NCBI RefSeq assembly: GCF_014191545.1
Contig: NZ_AP023361.1
Location: 1,516,501 to 1,580,500 of the forward strand
DNA: 64,000 nucleotides
Source: Terrihabitans soli
Lineage (GTDB): Bacteria > Pseudomonadota > Alphaproteobacteria > Rhizobiales > Methylopilaceae
Direction of reading: 5' to 3'
Position numbers and translations under genes: made by a program. Each line of letters begins with the position of its first letter. The stretch's first letter is position 1. Shown in pieces: positions 18,065 through 26,943 of the stretch. The notes beneath the pieces were generated by a model that saw only the letters and a program-made list of their open reading frames with translations, was not told the origin of the DNA and did not search any database.

Positions 18065-18462
18065 GTCTTCTTCTTTTTCTTTCCGGTGTTCAACTCAACC
18101 GCCGCTTTGATCAGCGCCTTGAACGCTTTCTCGTTGATCTTGTCGCCCTCGTGCAGATCGATGGCACGGCGCGTATTGCCCTCGAGACTGGCGTTGAACA
18201 GGCCCGACGGATCGTCGAGCTTTGCTCCGTTCGCAAAAGTGAGCTTCATCGCGCTCTTATAGGTCTCGCCTGTGCAGATGATGCCGTCATGCTCCCACAC
18301 GGGAACGCCGCGCCATTTCCATTCTTCGACGACATCCGGATCGGCGGTTTTGATCAGCGCGCGGACTTTAGCCAGTGTCTTGCCGCGCCAGTCGGCAAGT
18401 TCCCTGATCCTGCCGTCTATAAGTTTTGCGGGAGACTCGGTTTTCGCCATCTGAGCACTCAC
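18061..18462 (-). CDS. DUF1801 domain protein, copy 1
   Basis: 133 residues. The DUF1801 (YdhG-like) signature is visible in WKWRGVPVWEHDGIICTGETYKS and KLTFANGAKLDDPSGLFN. The C-terminus is a Lys run (GKKKKKT). Family function is not established; small cytoplasmic proteins. It is the second of two tandem, distantly related DUF1801 genes and overlaps the first by ATGA (18459-18462), so they are co-translated. Confidence 0.85.
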   Translation of the reverse strand: MSAQMAKTESPAKLIDGRIRELADWRGKTLAKVRALIKTADPDVVEEWKWRGVPVWEHDGIICTGETYKSAMKLTFANGAKLDDPSGLFNASLEGNTRRAIDLHEGDKINEKAFKALIKAAVELNTGKKKKKT

Positions 18463-18881
18463 AGTTTCTCGCCGGGCAGTCTGCTCGCCTGTTTCACCCA
18501 GGACGCGAACTGCTTCTCATCCACGACATCATCCTCATGGATGTCGAGATAGCGGGTATCGGCGCTTTTGGAAGGGCCGGGCGGCACCGGATCAAGCTTC
18601 GCGCCGCGAAAGAACGCCACTTTGATATATTTCTCGAAGCAGTGGGCGCTGAGAAACCAGCGGTCTTTCTCCATGCCGTAAAGCGGCGAATTATATTTCA
18701 CTGCCTTCTGCACATCGGGAATCGTACGAGCGATGAGCTTGTCGAGGCGGCGCCAGACATCGCTTTTCCAGCCCGGCATCGCGTCGATATAGGCTTGCAC
18801 CGGCTCATCGCCATAGCCCTTGGCGATCTGCGGATTTCCGCCCGAAAGCAGGCTCGGCTTCTTCGGTGTCTTCGCCGCCAT
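18459..18881 (-). CDS. DUF1801 domain protein, copy 2
   Basis: 140 residues with DUF1801 features: YIDAMPGWKSDVWRRLDKLI, AVKYNSPLYGMEKDRWFLS and KVAFFRGAKLDPVPPGPSK. The N-terminus is Lys/Pro rich. It precedes copy 1 and shares the layout basic N-terminus, aromatic core, K-(V/L)-x-F-x-x-GAKLD. Identity between the copies is low outside these positions, so the duplication is old or they were paired secondarily. Function unknown. Confidence 0.85.
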   Translation of the reverse strand: MAAKTPKKPSLLSGGNPQIAKGYGDEPVQAYIDAMPGWKSDVWRRLDKLIARTIPDVQKAVKYNSPLYGMEKDRWFLSAHCFEKYIKVAFFRGAKLDPVPPGPSKSADTRYLDIHEDDVVDEKQFASWVKQASRLPGEKL

Positions 18882-18904
18882 TGCGCCAAACTCCGCTGAA
18901 GAAA

Positions 18905-20770
18905 CTAGACGGCCGCCTCGGCAGCCGCGAGCCGTTCGCTAGTGTCGATCCAGAGATCTTCCGCTTCGGCCAGAGCCGCTGCAAGCGACATGCGCTGCTT
19001 GCTCAACTCCGCCGCTTTAGCGGAGTCGCGTGCATACAGATCAGGATCGGCAAGCTGTTTGTCGAGGCGGGCGATTTCCGGCTCAAGCTTGGCGACGACC
19101 TCTTCCACCTGTTTGAGTTTGTGCCGCAGAGCGCTCGGCGAGGCGCGCTTGGTGCGCGACACTTCCTCGGTCGGCTCGGCGGGTTTGCCTTCGGCGTTTG
19201 AGCGCGCGGCCTTCAGGACGATCTTGGTATAATCGTCGAGCGTGCCGTCGAACGGCTTCACCGTGCCGTGCTGCACGAGCCAGAGTTCGTCGGCGCACGC
19301 GTCCAAAAGATGTCTGTCATGGCTGACAAGAATGACGGCGCCCTCATATTCCGTCAGCGCATCGACGAGCGCGGCGCGGCTATCGATGTCGAGATGGTTG
19401 GTCGGCTCGTCGAGGATCAGAAGGTGAGGGGCGTCGAACACGGCAAGCCCCATCGCAAGACGTGCCTTCTCGCCGCCCGATAAGCTCTTCACCGGCACAT
19501 CGGCGCGCGCGCCGGAGAAACCGATGCGCGCCACGCGGCCGCGCACCTGGGATTCGCCCATCTGGCTCGGCATGCGCTCGCGCACATGCTGATAGGGCGT
19601 TTCTTCGAGTTCGAGGCCTTCCAGCGTGTGCTGCGCGAAATAGCCGACCTTCATGCGCGAGGAGGCGTGCATCTCGCCGTCTATCACTTTCAACTCGCCG
19701 GCCAGCAGCTTCGACAGTGTGGATTTGCCGTTGCCGTTGGCGCCAAGAAGTCCGATGCGCGCATCGGGCGCGAGCGACAGATTGATCTTTTTCAGAATGA
19801 CATTGTCGCCATAGCCGACCGAGGCGCGGTCGAGCGCGATGAGCGGCGGCGCGAGTTCCTTCTCGAAAGGCGGGATGTAGAAAGGCGGCACATCGCTTTC
19901 GATAGAGACGGAAATCGATTCCATCTTTTCGAGGCGCTTGACGCGCGACTGCGCCTGCGCGGCTTTTGAGGCCTTCGCCTTGAAGCGGTTAATGAAGGCC
20001 GTCAGCTTTGCCTTCTCGTCGTCCTGCTTCTTCTTCGCCTTCACATCGAGCGCCAGCTTCTCGCGGCGCTGGCGGTCGAAGCTGGTGAAATTGCCGCGAT
20101 AGATGACGAGCTTGCCCTGATCGAGATGCAGGATGTGATCGACCGAAGCGTCGAGCAGATCACGGTCATGGCTGATGACGAGAACTGTGCGCGGATAGCG
20201 CGCGAGATAATCCTGAAGCCAGAGCGTGCCCTCGAGATCGAGATGGTTGGTCGGCTCGTCGAGCAGAAGAAGATCGGGCTCGGAGAACAGAACGGCGGCG
20301 AGCGCAACGCGCATGCGCCAGCCGCCGGAAAACGACGAGCAGGGCCGCGCCTGCGCTTCGGCGTCGAAACCGAGACCGGCGAGAATGCGCGCGGCGCGCG
20401 CCGGCGCCGAATGCGCGTCGATATCGGCAAGCCGCATATGGATCTCGCCGATGCGTTCGGGATCGGTCGCGGTCTCTGCTTCTTCGAGCAGCGCCGTGCG
20501 CTCGAGATCTGCGGAGAGGACGCGCTCCAGAAGCGAATCCGGACCGGAGGGTGCTTCCTGCGCGACGCGGCCGAAGCGGGCGCCCTTCGGCAGCGCGAGT
20601 GAGCCGCCATCGGTGCCGAGATCGCCGGCAATTGCTTTGAAGAAGGTCGTCTTGCCGGTGCCGTTGCGGCCGACAATGCCGACGCGTGCGCCTTCGGGGA
20701 TCATCACCGAGGCGTTCTCAATAAGTGTGCGGCCCGCAATGCGGAGGGTTAGGTCCGTGACTTGAAGCAT
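18905..20770 (-). CDS. ABC-F family ATP-binding protein
   Basis: 621 residues with two ABC domains and no membrane part. First Walker A GRNGTGKT at 34-41 with LLLLDEPTNHLDLEGT; second GANGNGKST with LSGGEKARLAMG and LLILDEPTNHLDIDSR. The linker (about 240-300) is Lys-rich and helical, and the C-terminal 80 residues form a coiled coil (LRHKLKQVEEVVAKLEPEIARLDKQ split over several turns). This layout matches YheS/Uup-type translation factors that act on stalled ribosomes. Which ABC-F subgroup is not certain. Confidence 0.9.
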   Translation of the reverse strand: MLQVTDLTLRIAGRTLIENASVMIPEGARVGIVGRNGTGKTTFFKAIAGDLGTDGGSLALPKGARFGRVAQEAPSGPDSLLERVLSADLERTALLEEAETATDPERIGEIHMRLADIDAHSAPARAARILAGLGFDAEAQARPCSSFSGGWRMRVALAAVLFSEPDLLLLDEPTNHLDLEGTLWLQDYLARYPRTVLVISHDRDLLDASVDHILHLDQGKLVIYRGNFTSFDRQRREKLALDVKAKKKQDDEKAKLTAFINRFKAKASKAAQAQSRVKRLEKMESISVSIESDVPPFYIPPFEKELAPPLIALDRASVGYGDNVILKKINLSLAPDARIGLLGANGNGKSTLSKLLAGELKVIDGEMHASSRMKVGYFAQHTLEGLELEETPYQHVRERMPSQMGESQVRGRVARIGFSGARADVPVKSLSGGEKARLAMGLAVFDAPHLLILDEPTNHLDIDSRAALVDALTEYEGAVILVSHDRHLLDACADELWLVQHGTVKPFDGTLDDYTKIVLKAARSNAEGKPAEPTEEVSRTKRASPSALRHKLKQVEEVVAKLEPEIARLDKQLADPDLYARDSAKAAELSKQRMSLAAALAEAEDLWIDTSERLAAAEAAV

Positions 20771-20801
20771 GGGCGTCTTTTGGAGCGGGGAGAGTTGAAG
20801 A

Positions 20802-21317
20802 TCAACTCATCCCGATGCCCGTCGTCCGCTGAAAAAGGATGAGATCGAGGCTCGGCGCGAAATTGCGGCCCTCGAGCGCGGTCATCAGCGCGTGAATCTG
20901 GCCGCGATGATGCGTCTGGTGATTGAAGAAATGGACCAGCGCCGAGCCGAGCGGCTGCGACATCTTCTGGGGATTGGTCACAGTCTGGAAGTGCAGCCCG
21001 CGGTCCAGACCCTCCGGCGTCAGCCCGTCGATGAAGCCGGTAATCCGCTGGTCTTCCGCCTCGCGCGCGGCTCGAAGCCCGGCAAGATCGTCGAACAGGA
21101 TCACGTCCAGTTCCAAGGGCGCATCCGTGCGGGCGCCGAACCGGAAGAGCCAGATCCGGTCTGCAACCAGGATGTGATTGAGGGTCCGATGGACCGAGCC
21201 GAAAAAGGCGCCGCGGTCCTCCCGGTAGCGGGAATCTTGCATCTGCACGGCTGCGTCGTACAGCCGCGCATTCGCCCAAGAGTTGTACCCCGCCAGTAGT
21301 TTGAACGTCTTATGCAT
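20802..21317 (-). CDS. DinB family (four-helix bundle metalloprotein)
   Basis: 171 residues. His48 in LNHIL and His133/His137 in NHQTHHRGQ form the three-histidine metal site of the DinB/YfiT fold; LLAGYNSWAN near the start is the usual first helix. Family members are often thiol-dependent transferases, but the substrate cannot be predicted here. It stands alone between the ABC-F gene (32-bp gap, same strand) and divergent ndk. Confidence 0.85.
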   Translation of the reverse strand: MHKTFKLLAGYNSWANARLYDAAVQMQDSRYREDRGAFFGSVHRTLNHILVADRIWLFRFGARTDAPLELDVILFDDLAGLRAAREAEDQRITGFIDGLTPEGLDRGLHFQTVTNPQKMSQPLGSALVHFFNHQTHHRGQIHALMTALEGRNFAPSLDLILFQRTTGIGMS

Positions 21318-21368
21318 GGGTTATTCAGTTAAAGGGACTGCGAACGACTCGCATTTGTCCGGTTTCTG

Positions 21369-21396
21369 TTGCGGTACTTCCTATGCCGTGTATAAG
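21369..21396 (+). promoter_or_regulatory. Probable promoter of ndk
   Basis: TTGCGG (21369-21374) and TATAAG (21391-21396) are spaced by 16 bp, 38 bp before the ndk ATG. Confidence 0.5.
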
Positions 21397-21433
21397 CCGC
21401 GCCGTCGCGTAAGTATCAATTCTAGGACGAAAA

Positions 21434-21856
21434 ATGGCAGTCGAACGCACCTTCTCGATCATCAAGCCGGACGCAACGCGCCGCAACATCACCGGCAAGA
21501 TCATCGACCGCATCGAAAGCGCGGGCCTGAAGGTCGTCGCTTCCAAGCGCATCCACATGAGCCGCGCTCAGGCCGAGGAATTCTACGGCGTGCATCGCGA
21601 GCGCGGGTTCTTCGGCGAACTCGTCGATTTCATGATTTCCGGCCCGGTCATCGTCCAGGTTCTGGAAGGCGACAATGCGGTTGCAAAATATCGCGACGTC
21701 ATGGGCGCAACCAATCCGGCGAATGCCGCGCCCGGCACCATCCGCAAGGATTTTGCGGAATCGATCGAAGCCAATTCGGTGCACGGCTCCGACGGCCCCG
21801 ATACGGCCGCCACCGAGATCAAGTTTTTCTTCAAAGACAATGAGATCGTGGGATGA
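21434..21856 (+). CDS. ndk: Nucleoside-diphosphate kinase
   Basis: 140 residues, the standard bacterial length. [15 protein letters not shown] opens the protein and the active-site histidine lies in [12 protein letters not shown]. It balances NTP and dNTP pools by phosphate transfer through a phosphohistidine. Short hairpins and a TerC-family gene follow 91 bp downstream on the same strand. Confidence 0.97.
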   Translation: MAVERTFSIIKPDATRRNITGKIIDRIESAGLKVVASKRIHMSRAQAEEFYGVHRERGFFGELVDFMISGPVIVQVLEGDNAVAKYRDVMGATNPANAAPGTIRKDFAESIEANSVHGSDGPDTAATEIKFFFKDNEIVG

Positions 21857-21906
21857 GCGCACAGCGCTCTAACGCACGGCGGACTTCCACTATCACTGGG
21901 AAACAT

Positions 21907-21925
21907 ATGCCCGCGGGGTGGGCAT
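21907..21925 (+). promoter_or_regulatory. Short hairpin in the terC leader
   Basis: ATGCCC (21907-21912) pairs with GGGCAT (21920-21925), leaving 6 bp before the GGGAGG ribosome site of the next gene. TerC-family genes are often under manganese-responsive leaders, but the conserved yybP-ykoY features are not visible in this 91-bp gap. Confidence 0.3.
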
Positions 21926-21947
21926 AGAACTGGGAGGCTTGAGTTTC

Positions 21948-22664
21948 ATGGAATTCCACTGGGCTGTAGACTTGTCTTCCGCAGCGTTCTGGGTAGCGCT
22001 CGGCAAGATCATCTGGATCAACGCACTCCTGTCCGGCGACAACGCCGTCGTCATCGCGCTTGCCTGCCGCGGTCTGCCTGAACATCAGCGCAAGATCGGC
22101 ATGCTGCTCGGCGCCGGCGCCGCCATCGTCCTGCGTGTGATCTTCACCATCATCATCGCCTATCTGCTCGGCGTGCCGTATCTGACGCTGATCGGCGCGG
22201 TCCTGCTCCTTTACATCGCGATCGAACTCGTGATGCCGAAGGATCATGGCGACGAGAGCAAGGTCAAAGCCAGCGACACGCTGATCAAGGCCGTGGCGAC
22301 CATCGCCGTTGCCGACGTCGTCATGTCGCTCGACAACGTCATCGCCATTGCGGCGGCGGCGGACGGCAACTGGACCCTGATCATCCTGGGTCTTCTGATC
22401 TCGGTTCCGATGATCATCGCCGGCTCGGCCATCCTTCTCGCGCTGATCGACAAGTTCCCGATCATCGTGTGGGGCGGCGCGGCAATCCTCGGCTTCGTTG
22501 CGGGCGAAATGCTCGTGAAGGACGTCGCGGTGGTCAACTACCTCGGCCAGGAAGCGGCTGAAGCCTATAAATACCCGCTGGGTATCGGCTTCGCGGTCGC
22601 GGTCTGCGTGGTGGCGTGGCTTCTGATCAAGGCCAAGGGCCGCAAGGCTGTCGAACAGCACTAA
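21948..22664 (+). CDS. TerC family integral membrane protein (YjbE-like)
   Basis: 238 residues with about seven membrane helices. Two conserved acidic motifs lie in helices: SGDNAVVIA (Asp31, Asn32) and SLDNVIAIA (Asp129, Asn130), the inverted-repeat metal signature of TerC proteins. Members of this family export Mn2+ or help load metal into exported enzymes; that role is an inference here. GGGAGG (21932-21937) decides the ATG at 21948 over a GTG at 21918. Confidence 0.88.
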   Translation: MEFHWAVDLSSAAFWVALGKIIWINALLSGDNAVVIALACRGLPEHQRKIGMLLGAGAAIVLRVIFTIIIAYLLGVPYLTLIGAVLLLYIAIELVMPKDHGDESKVKASDTLIKAVATIAVADVVMSLDNVIAIAAAADGNWTLIILGLLISVPMIIAGSAILLALIDKFPIIVWGGAAILGFVAGEMLVKDVAVVNYLGQEAAEAYKYPLGIGFAVAVCVVAWLLIKAKGRKAVEQH

Positions 22665-22674
22665 ATTGTGTACC

Positions 22675-22696
22675 GGACCGGCGTTCGCGCCGGTCC
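22675..22696 (+). terminator. UUCG-capped hairpin after terC
   Basis: A perfect 9-bp stem (22675-22683 with 22688-22696) closes on TTCG, an unusually stable tetraloop, 11 bp after the terC stop. No T-run; followed 12 bp later by a second hairpin. Confidence 0.6.
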
Positions 22697-22707
22697 CAAC
22701 ATCTTGC

Positions 22708-22746
22708 AAAGCGGGTTGCCTTCGGGCTACCCGCTTTGTTCGTTTT
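22708..22746 (+). terminator. Second, long hairpin with T-rich tail before the cysteine-rich protein gene
   Basis: AAAGCGGGT (22708-22716) pairs with ACCCGCTTT (22729-22737); inside it GCC-TTCG-GGC forms a further 3-bp cap after one mismatch. GTTCGTTTT follows. This is a good terminator for terC and leaves only 17 bp before the next start codon, so the next gene may depend on read-through. Confidence 0.7.
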
Positions 22747-22763
22747 GGTGCGGGAGAATACTG

Positions 22764-23054
22764 ATGGGTGCGATGAAGGCTTTGGCGGGGCTGGCACTGG
22801 GTATCGTCGTTCTGGGGGGAACGGCAGTCGCGGCCGTGCCGCCGACGCGCGATCAGGTGCGAGTCAAGCTTCTGGATCAGTGCGTGCTGTCGCAATCTGG
22901 CAAATCGGACAGCCAGGGCGCCGGTCCGAAATGCACCTGCTATGCGGCGAAGATCTCGAAGGCGATGACCGACGAGGAAGTCGCCAAGTTCAAGAAGGGC
23001 ATTCCCAAGCGTCTGGCGCCCGATGCCCAGACGGCGCTCGCCACCTGCAAATAA
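22764..23054 (+). CDS. Small exported protein with four cysteines (96 aa)
   Basis: Unrecognised. A signal peptide (LAGLALGIVVLGGTAVAA, cleavage near residue 24) is followed by a mature domain of about 72 residues with Cys40, Cys57, Cys59 and Cys95. CTC in the centre plus two outer cysteines suggests two disulfides in the periplasm. MTDEEVAKFKKGIPKRLAP resembles a short helical hairpin. GGGAG lies 8 bp before the ATG at 22764. It is preceded by two hairpins and is convergent with purN. Confidence 0.75.
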   Translation: MGAMKALAGLALGIVVLGGTAVAAVPPTRDQVRVKLLDQCVLSQSGKSDSQGAGPKCTCYAAKISKAMTDEEVAKFKKGIPKRLAPDAQTALATCK

Positions 23055-23060
23055 CGCTGA

Positions 23061-23693
23061 TCAGCCGCGGAAGAAGGTCGCCGTCCCGGGCTGGACGGCG
23101 ATTTCATCACCTGTGACGCGGACGCGTCCCGATCCGACCAGCGCGAGCGCATGCGGGTAAAGCTTATGCTCCTGCACGAGCACGCGCGCCGCCAGAACAT
23201 CTTCCGTATCGCCGGCGAGCACGGGAACGGATGCCTGCGCGATGATCGGCCCGTCATCCACCGCCTGCCGCACATAATGCACCGTGCAGCCATGCTCCTT
23301 GTCGCCCGCCTCGATGGCGCGCTTGTGCGTGTGCAGGCCCTTATATTTCGGCAGCAGCGAGGGATGAATATTGATCATCCTGTTGTGCCAGGCGCCGATC
23401 AGAAACGGCGAAAGCAGCCGCATCCAGCCGGCCAGGCACACGAGCTCAACGCCCGCCTTCTCAAGTTCCGTATGGACGAGCCGTTCGAGCCCTTCGCGAT
23501 CGTAGAGTTTGTGGTCGAAGGCGAAGGCGGGAATGCCGGCGGCTTTGGCTTTCGCGATACCGCCCGCGGAAAGATTGCTGGCGATGACGCACACGATCTC
23601 GGCCGGATAATCTTGCGCGCGCGCCGCCTCGATCAGCGCCGCCATATTCGATCCGCCGCCGGAGATCATGATCGCGGTGCGGATCTTTTTCAT
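23061..23693 (-). CDS. purN: Phosphoribosylglycinamide formyltransferase
   Basis: 210 residues. SGGGSNMAALIEA near the start binds the substrate phosphate; the catalytic Asn-His pair is in MINIHPSLLPKYKGL and the Asp in YVRQAVDDGPIIAQ. It transfers formyl from 10-formyl-tetrahydrofolate to GAR, the third step of purine synthesis. Its ATG overlaps the purM stop by one base (23691-23695), so it is translated with purM. Confidence 0.95.
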   Translation of the reverse strand: MKKIRTAIMISGGGSNMAALIEAARAQDYPAEIVCVIASNLSAGGIAKAKAAGIPAFAFDHKLYDREGLERLVHTELEKAGVELVCLAGWMRLLSPFLIGAWHNRMINIHPSLLPKYKGLHTHKRAIEAGDKEHGCTVHYVRQAVDDGPIIAQASVPVLAGDTEDVLAARVLVQEHKLYPHALALVGSGRVRVTGDEIAVQPGTATFFRG

Positions 23694-24760
23694 CAGAAGT
23701 CGAGGCTGAGTGCGCCGGTCGTCTCGACGGCCTGAGTGGCGGAAGGAACGACTTCACCCAAGCGAATGACGCTTTCGCCCGCATCGGTGAAGAGCTTTGC
23801 GATCGTGTCGGCATCGGCGGCCGATACGACGGCGATCATGCCGATACCGCAGTTGAAGGTGCGCAGCATTTCCTTTTCCGCGACATTGCCGGTGGCTGCG
23901 AGCCAGCGGAACACGCCGGGCGTATCGATGGCATCGAGGTTCAGCTTCACGCCGAGCCCTTCGGGCAGAACGCGCGGAATGTTGTCGGGGAAACCGCCGC
24001 CGGTGATATGGGCAAGACCCTTCAGGCCGGCCGTCGCTTTCAGCACTTTCAAAATCGATTTCACATAAATCTTCGTCGGCGCGAGCAGCGCGCGGCCAAG
24101 GCTGACGGCCGGCGCGAACGGCGCCGGCGCATCCCAGGCAAGGCCGGACTGTTCGCGAATCTTGCGCACCAGCGAATAGCCGTTCGAGTGCACACCCGAA
24201 GAGGCAAGGCCGAGCAGGACATCGCCGGCAGCGATATGGCGTGGCAGCAGCGTGCCACGCTCAGCCGCGCCGACGGCAAAGCCGCCGAGATCGTAATCGC
24301 CGTCGGCATACATGCCGGGCATTTCCGCCGTCTCGCCGCCGATCAGCGCGCAGCCGGCTTCGACGCAGCCTGCGGCGATGCCCTTCACGACATCGATCCC
24401 GGTCTGTGTCGTCAGTTTTCCGCAGGCAAAGTAGTCGAGGAAGAAGAGGGGCTCGGCGCCCTGAACGACGAGATCGTTGACGCTCATCGCGACGAGATCA
24501 ATGCCGATCGTGTCGTGAATGCTGGTGTCGATGGCGATCTTCAGCTTGGTGCCGACGCCGTCCGTCGCCGCGACGAGGACAGGATCCTTATAGCCGGTGG
24601 CTTTGAGGTCGAAGACGCCGCCGAAGCCGCCGATCTCGGCATCGGCGCCGATGCGGCGTGTGGCGCGCACCAGCGGCTTGATGGCCTCGACCAGGGCATT
24701 GCCCGCGTCGATATCGACCCCCGCATCGCGGTAGGTCAGGCCCTTTTTGGCGTCGGACAT
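23693..24760 (-). CDS. purM: Phosphoribosylformylglycinamidine cyclo-ligase
   Basis: 355 residues, full AIR synthetase. [27 protein letters not shown] and [12 protein letters not shown] are family motifs; [19 protein letters not shown] marks the C-terminal domain. It closes the imidazole ring of AIR with ATP. purM-purN is the usual pair. The start codon is 57 bp after the DUF930 gene stop on the same strand, so all three may be co-transcribed. Confidence 0.96.
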   Translation of the reverse strand: MSDAKKGLTYRDAGVDIDAGNALVEAIKPLVRATRRIGADAEIGGFGGVFDLKATGYKDPVLVAATDGVGTKLKIAIDTSIHDTIGIDLVAMSVNDLVVQGAEPLFFLDYFACGKLTTQTGIDVVKGIAAGCVEAGCALIGGETAEMPGMYADGDYDLGGFAVGAAERGTLLPRHIAAGDVLLGLASSGVHSNGYSLVRKIREQSGLAWDAPAPFAPAVSLGRALLAPTKIYVKSILKVLKATAGLKGLAHITGGGFPDNIPRVLPEGLGVKLNLDAIDTPGVFRWLAATGNVAEKEMLRTFNCGIGMIAVVSAADADTIAKLFTDAGESVIRLGEVVPSATQAVETTGALSLDF

Positions 24761-24817
24761 CTTCTGCTCCGGTTAGGGGCCGGGCTTAGCGCGGCGAGCC
24801 TGGGGTTTCAACGGCGG

Positions 24818-25204
24818 TTAGCGCCACAGGCCGAACTCTTCCCAACGGGATTCAGGGATTTCATTGCCGACGGCATAGCGCAGGCTCTGGGTAGAGAGAT
24901 GGTCCGGAGCCAGGGTGCAGATGAAGCGCAGGCCGTACCAATGGCCATGATCGCGGAAGGCCCCGCCCGTGGCTGTGAAGATATCGCCGTCCGCCACCGG
25001 CTCTTTGAGGGCATCGGCAACGACGCGGTCGACCTGGGAATAGGACGTTTCGGCCGATATCTTCGCCGAAACCGCGATATCGCAGACTTCCATCATCTCC
25101 GTGGCGGGTTCGAGCGCCTCGAGCGAACGCTGCATCTTGTCGGCGGCGGCGAGAGCAGGGCCGGCGATCAGGATGAGGGCGAGGCAGAGCGCCGCATGTC
25201 GCAT
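24818..25204 (-). CDS. DUF930 domain exported protein
   Basis: 128 residues from the ATG at 25204. A signal peptide (MRHAALCLALILIAGPALA) is followed by LEPATEMMEVCDIAV, VDRVVADALKEPV and a C-terminus VGNEIPESRWEEFGLW, which matches the DUF930 pattern of rhizobial proteins as I recall it. Two cysteines in the mature part (VCDI and FICTL) could pair. Function unknown. A longer in-frame start at 25252 would bury the signal peptide, so it was rejected. Confidence 0.75.
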   Translation of the reverse strand: MRHAALCLALILIAGPALAAADKMQRSLEALEPATEMMEVCDIAVSAKISAETSYSQVDRVVADALKEPVADGDIFTATGGAFRDHGHWYGLRFICTLAPDHLSTQSLRYAVGNEIPESRWEEFGLWR

Positions 25205-25297
25205 GCCGAGTTTTAAACCCCAACCCGGAGCGAGCGGCAACCCTTGCCGCACAACCGGCTTTTCAAATCTTCGCGGGCAGGCTTAGCTGCGCCCGGC

Positions 25298-25849
25298 ATG
25301 CCGATAAACCTGCCCAACCTGATTACGGTGCTGCGGCTGTTCGCCGTTCCCATCGTCATCTGGACCATCCTGGCCGGTTATCCGCAGGCAGCGTTCTGGA
25401 TATTCCTCGCCGCCGGCATCTCCGATGGCATCGACGGCTATCTGGCCCGCCGCTGGAACCAGAGGACCGAGCTCGGCGCCTATCTCGACGCCATCGCCGA
25501 CAAGGCGCTGCTCGTTTCAATTTTCATCACTTTGGCCATAGTTCAGCTGATCCCGGTCTGGCTCGCCATCGCCGTCGTCTCCCGCGATCTGATGATCGTC
25601 GGCGCGGTCATCCTGTCCTGGCTAATGGACCATCCGGTGACGATCAAGCCGCTCTACATTTCCAAGCTGAATACGGTCGCCCAGATCGGCTTTGCGGCCG
25701 CCGCGCTCGGCCTTGTCGGCTTCGGGCTTCAGGGCGCCGAATGGCTCCTGATCGGCGGCTATGTGACCGGCATCTTGACCGTCTTGTCCGCGCTGGCCTA
25801 TCTCGCGGCATGGATGCGCCATATGGGCGAGCCGCGGAGCACCGTATGA
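25298..25849 (+). CDS. CDP-alcohol phosphatidyltransferase family protein
   Basis: 183 residues, membrane protein with five to six helices. The family signature D-G-x2-A-R-x8-G-x3-D-x3-D is complete from DGYLARRWNQRTELGAYLD to AIAD (about residues 46-69). Such enzymes make phosphatidylglycerol phosphate or cardiolipin from CDP-diacylglycerol; which product cannot be told, so no symbol is given. The ATG at 25298 (MPINLPNLITVLRL) is the family start. It overlaps the next gene by ATGA. Confidence 0.85.
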   Translation: MPINLPNLITVLRLFAVPIVIWTILAGYPQAAFWIFLAAGISDGIDGYLARRWNQRTELGAYLDAIADKALLVSIFITLAIVQLIPVWLAIAVVSRDLMIVGAVILSWLMDHPVTIKPLYISKLNTVAQIGFAAAALGLVGFGLQGAEWLLIGGYVTGILTVLSALAYLAAWMRHMGEPRSTV

Positions 25850-26943
25850 CGACCCAGTCCGCCATCTCCGTCCAGCGGCAGGCCCTGATCTGGGTCGCGG
25901 TCTTCGCGCTCCTCATCGCCATCCTTTGGTTGCTGCACGGAATCCTTCTGCCGTTCGTCGTCGGCTTTGCCGTCGCCTATCTGCTCGATCCTCTGGCCGA
26001 CCGGCTGGCTCGGCTCGGCATCGGCCGGACTTTGGCTTCGATCCTGATCCTTCTTCTGTTCGTTCTGGTGGTCGTGACCGCGGTTGCCGCGCTCGCGCCT
26101 CTGCTCGTCTCGCAGTTCGAAGCCTTCATGGCGAACTTGCCGGGCTATGTGGACCGCATCCAGCAGCTCATCACCGGCCCGGGCCTCGGCTGGCTGCGCC
26201 GTCTGATCGGCGACCGGCTGCCGAGCGTGCAGGGTTCGGTCGGCACACTCGTCTCCCAGGGTGCCGCCTGGATCGGCAATTTCCTCACCGGCCTGTGGGC
26301 AGGCGGCGCGACGCTGCTCTCCGTCGTCAGCCTGCTTGTCGTTACGCCCGTGGTTGCCTTCTACATGCTGGTCGATTGGGATCGCATGATCACGACCATC
26401 GACGGCTGGCTGCCGCGCACGAACCGCGACACGATCCGCAAGTTGGCGCGCGAGATCAATGCAACGATCGCGGGCTTTGTGCGCGGGCAGGCGACGGTGT
26501 GCCTTCTGCTCGGCTTGTTCTACGCGGCAGCGCTTTCGCTCGTCGGCCTCAATTTCGGTCTTCTGATCGGCCTCGGCGCCGGCTTCATCGGTTTCATCCC
26601 CTATGTCGGCTCGTTCACGGGGCTGCTCGTCGCCGGCGGTGTCGCCCTCGTGCAGTTCTGGCCCGACTATCCGTGGATATTCGCCGTGCTCGGCATCTTC
26701 GTCTTCGGCCAGTTCATCGAAGGCAATATCCTGTCGCCCAATCTCGTCGGACGCTCCGTTGGACTGCATCCGGTCTGGCTGATGTTCGCGCTGTTTGCGT
26801 TCGGCTCGCTGTTCGGTTTTGTCGGTCTTCTTCTGGCCGTGCCGCTCGCGGCTGCAACCGGCGTGCTGGTGCGCTTTGCGCTCGGCCGCTATCTCGAAAG
26901 CCCGCTCTATACGGGCGGCGGGAAGAAGACCCGCAAGGCATGA
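25846..26943 (+). CDS. AI-2E family transporter / PerM-type permease
   Basis: 365 residues, about eight membrane helices. The central soluble region with RTNRDTIRKLAREINATIAGFVRGQ and the helix pair GLNFGLLIGLGAGFIGFIPYVGS are typical of the UPF0118/PerM family. Members include an autoinducer-2 exporter and Na+/H+ exchangers, so the substrate is open. It overlaps both neighbours by ATGA and sits before hdaA, a linkage seen in other alphaproteobacteria. Confidence 0.85.
   Translation: MTTQSAISVQRQALIWVAVFALLIAILWLLHGILLPFVVGFAVAYLLDPLADRLARLGIGRTLASILILLLFVLVVVTAVAALAPLLVSQFEAFMANLPGYVDRIQQLITGPGLGWLRRLIGDRLPSVQGSVGTLVSQGAAWIGNFLTGLWAGGATLLSVVSLLVVTPVVAFYMLVDWDRMITTIDGWLPRTNRDTIRKLAREINATIAGFVRGQATVCLLLGLFYAAALSLVGLNFGLLIGLGAGFIGFIPYVGSFTGLLVAGGVALVQFWPDYPWIFAVLGIFVFGQFIEGNILSPNLVGRSVGLHPVWLMFALFAFGSLFGFVGLLLAVPLAAATGVLVRFALGRYLESPLYTGGGKKTRKA

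Noticed and set aside
21857-21947. A manganese (yybP-ykoY) riboswitch before terC
   Set aside because: The gap of 91 bp is short and the conserved loop sequences were not visible; only a 6-bp hairpin was found.
25741-25845. Longer N-terminus for the PerM-type permease
   Set aside because: It would overlap the upstream phosphatidyltransferase by over 100 bp; the ATG at 25846 gives the standard ATGA overlap.
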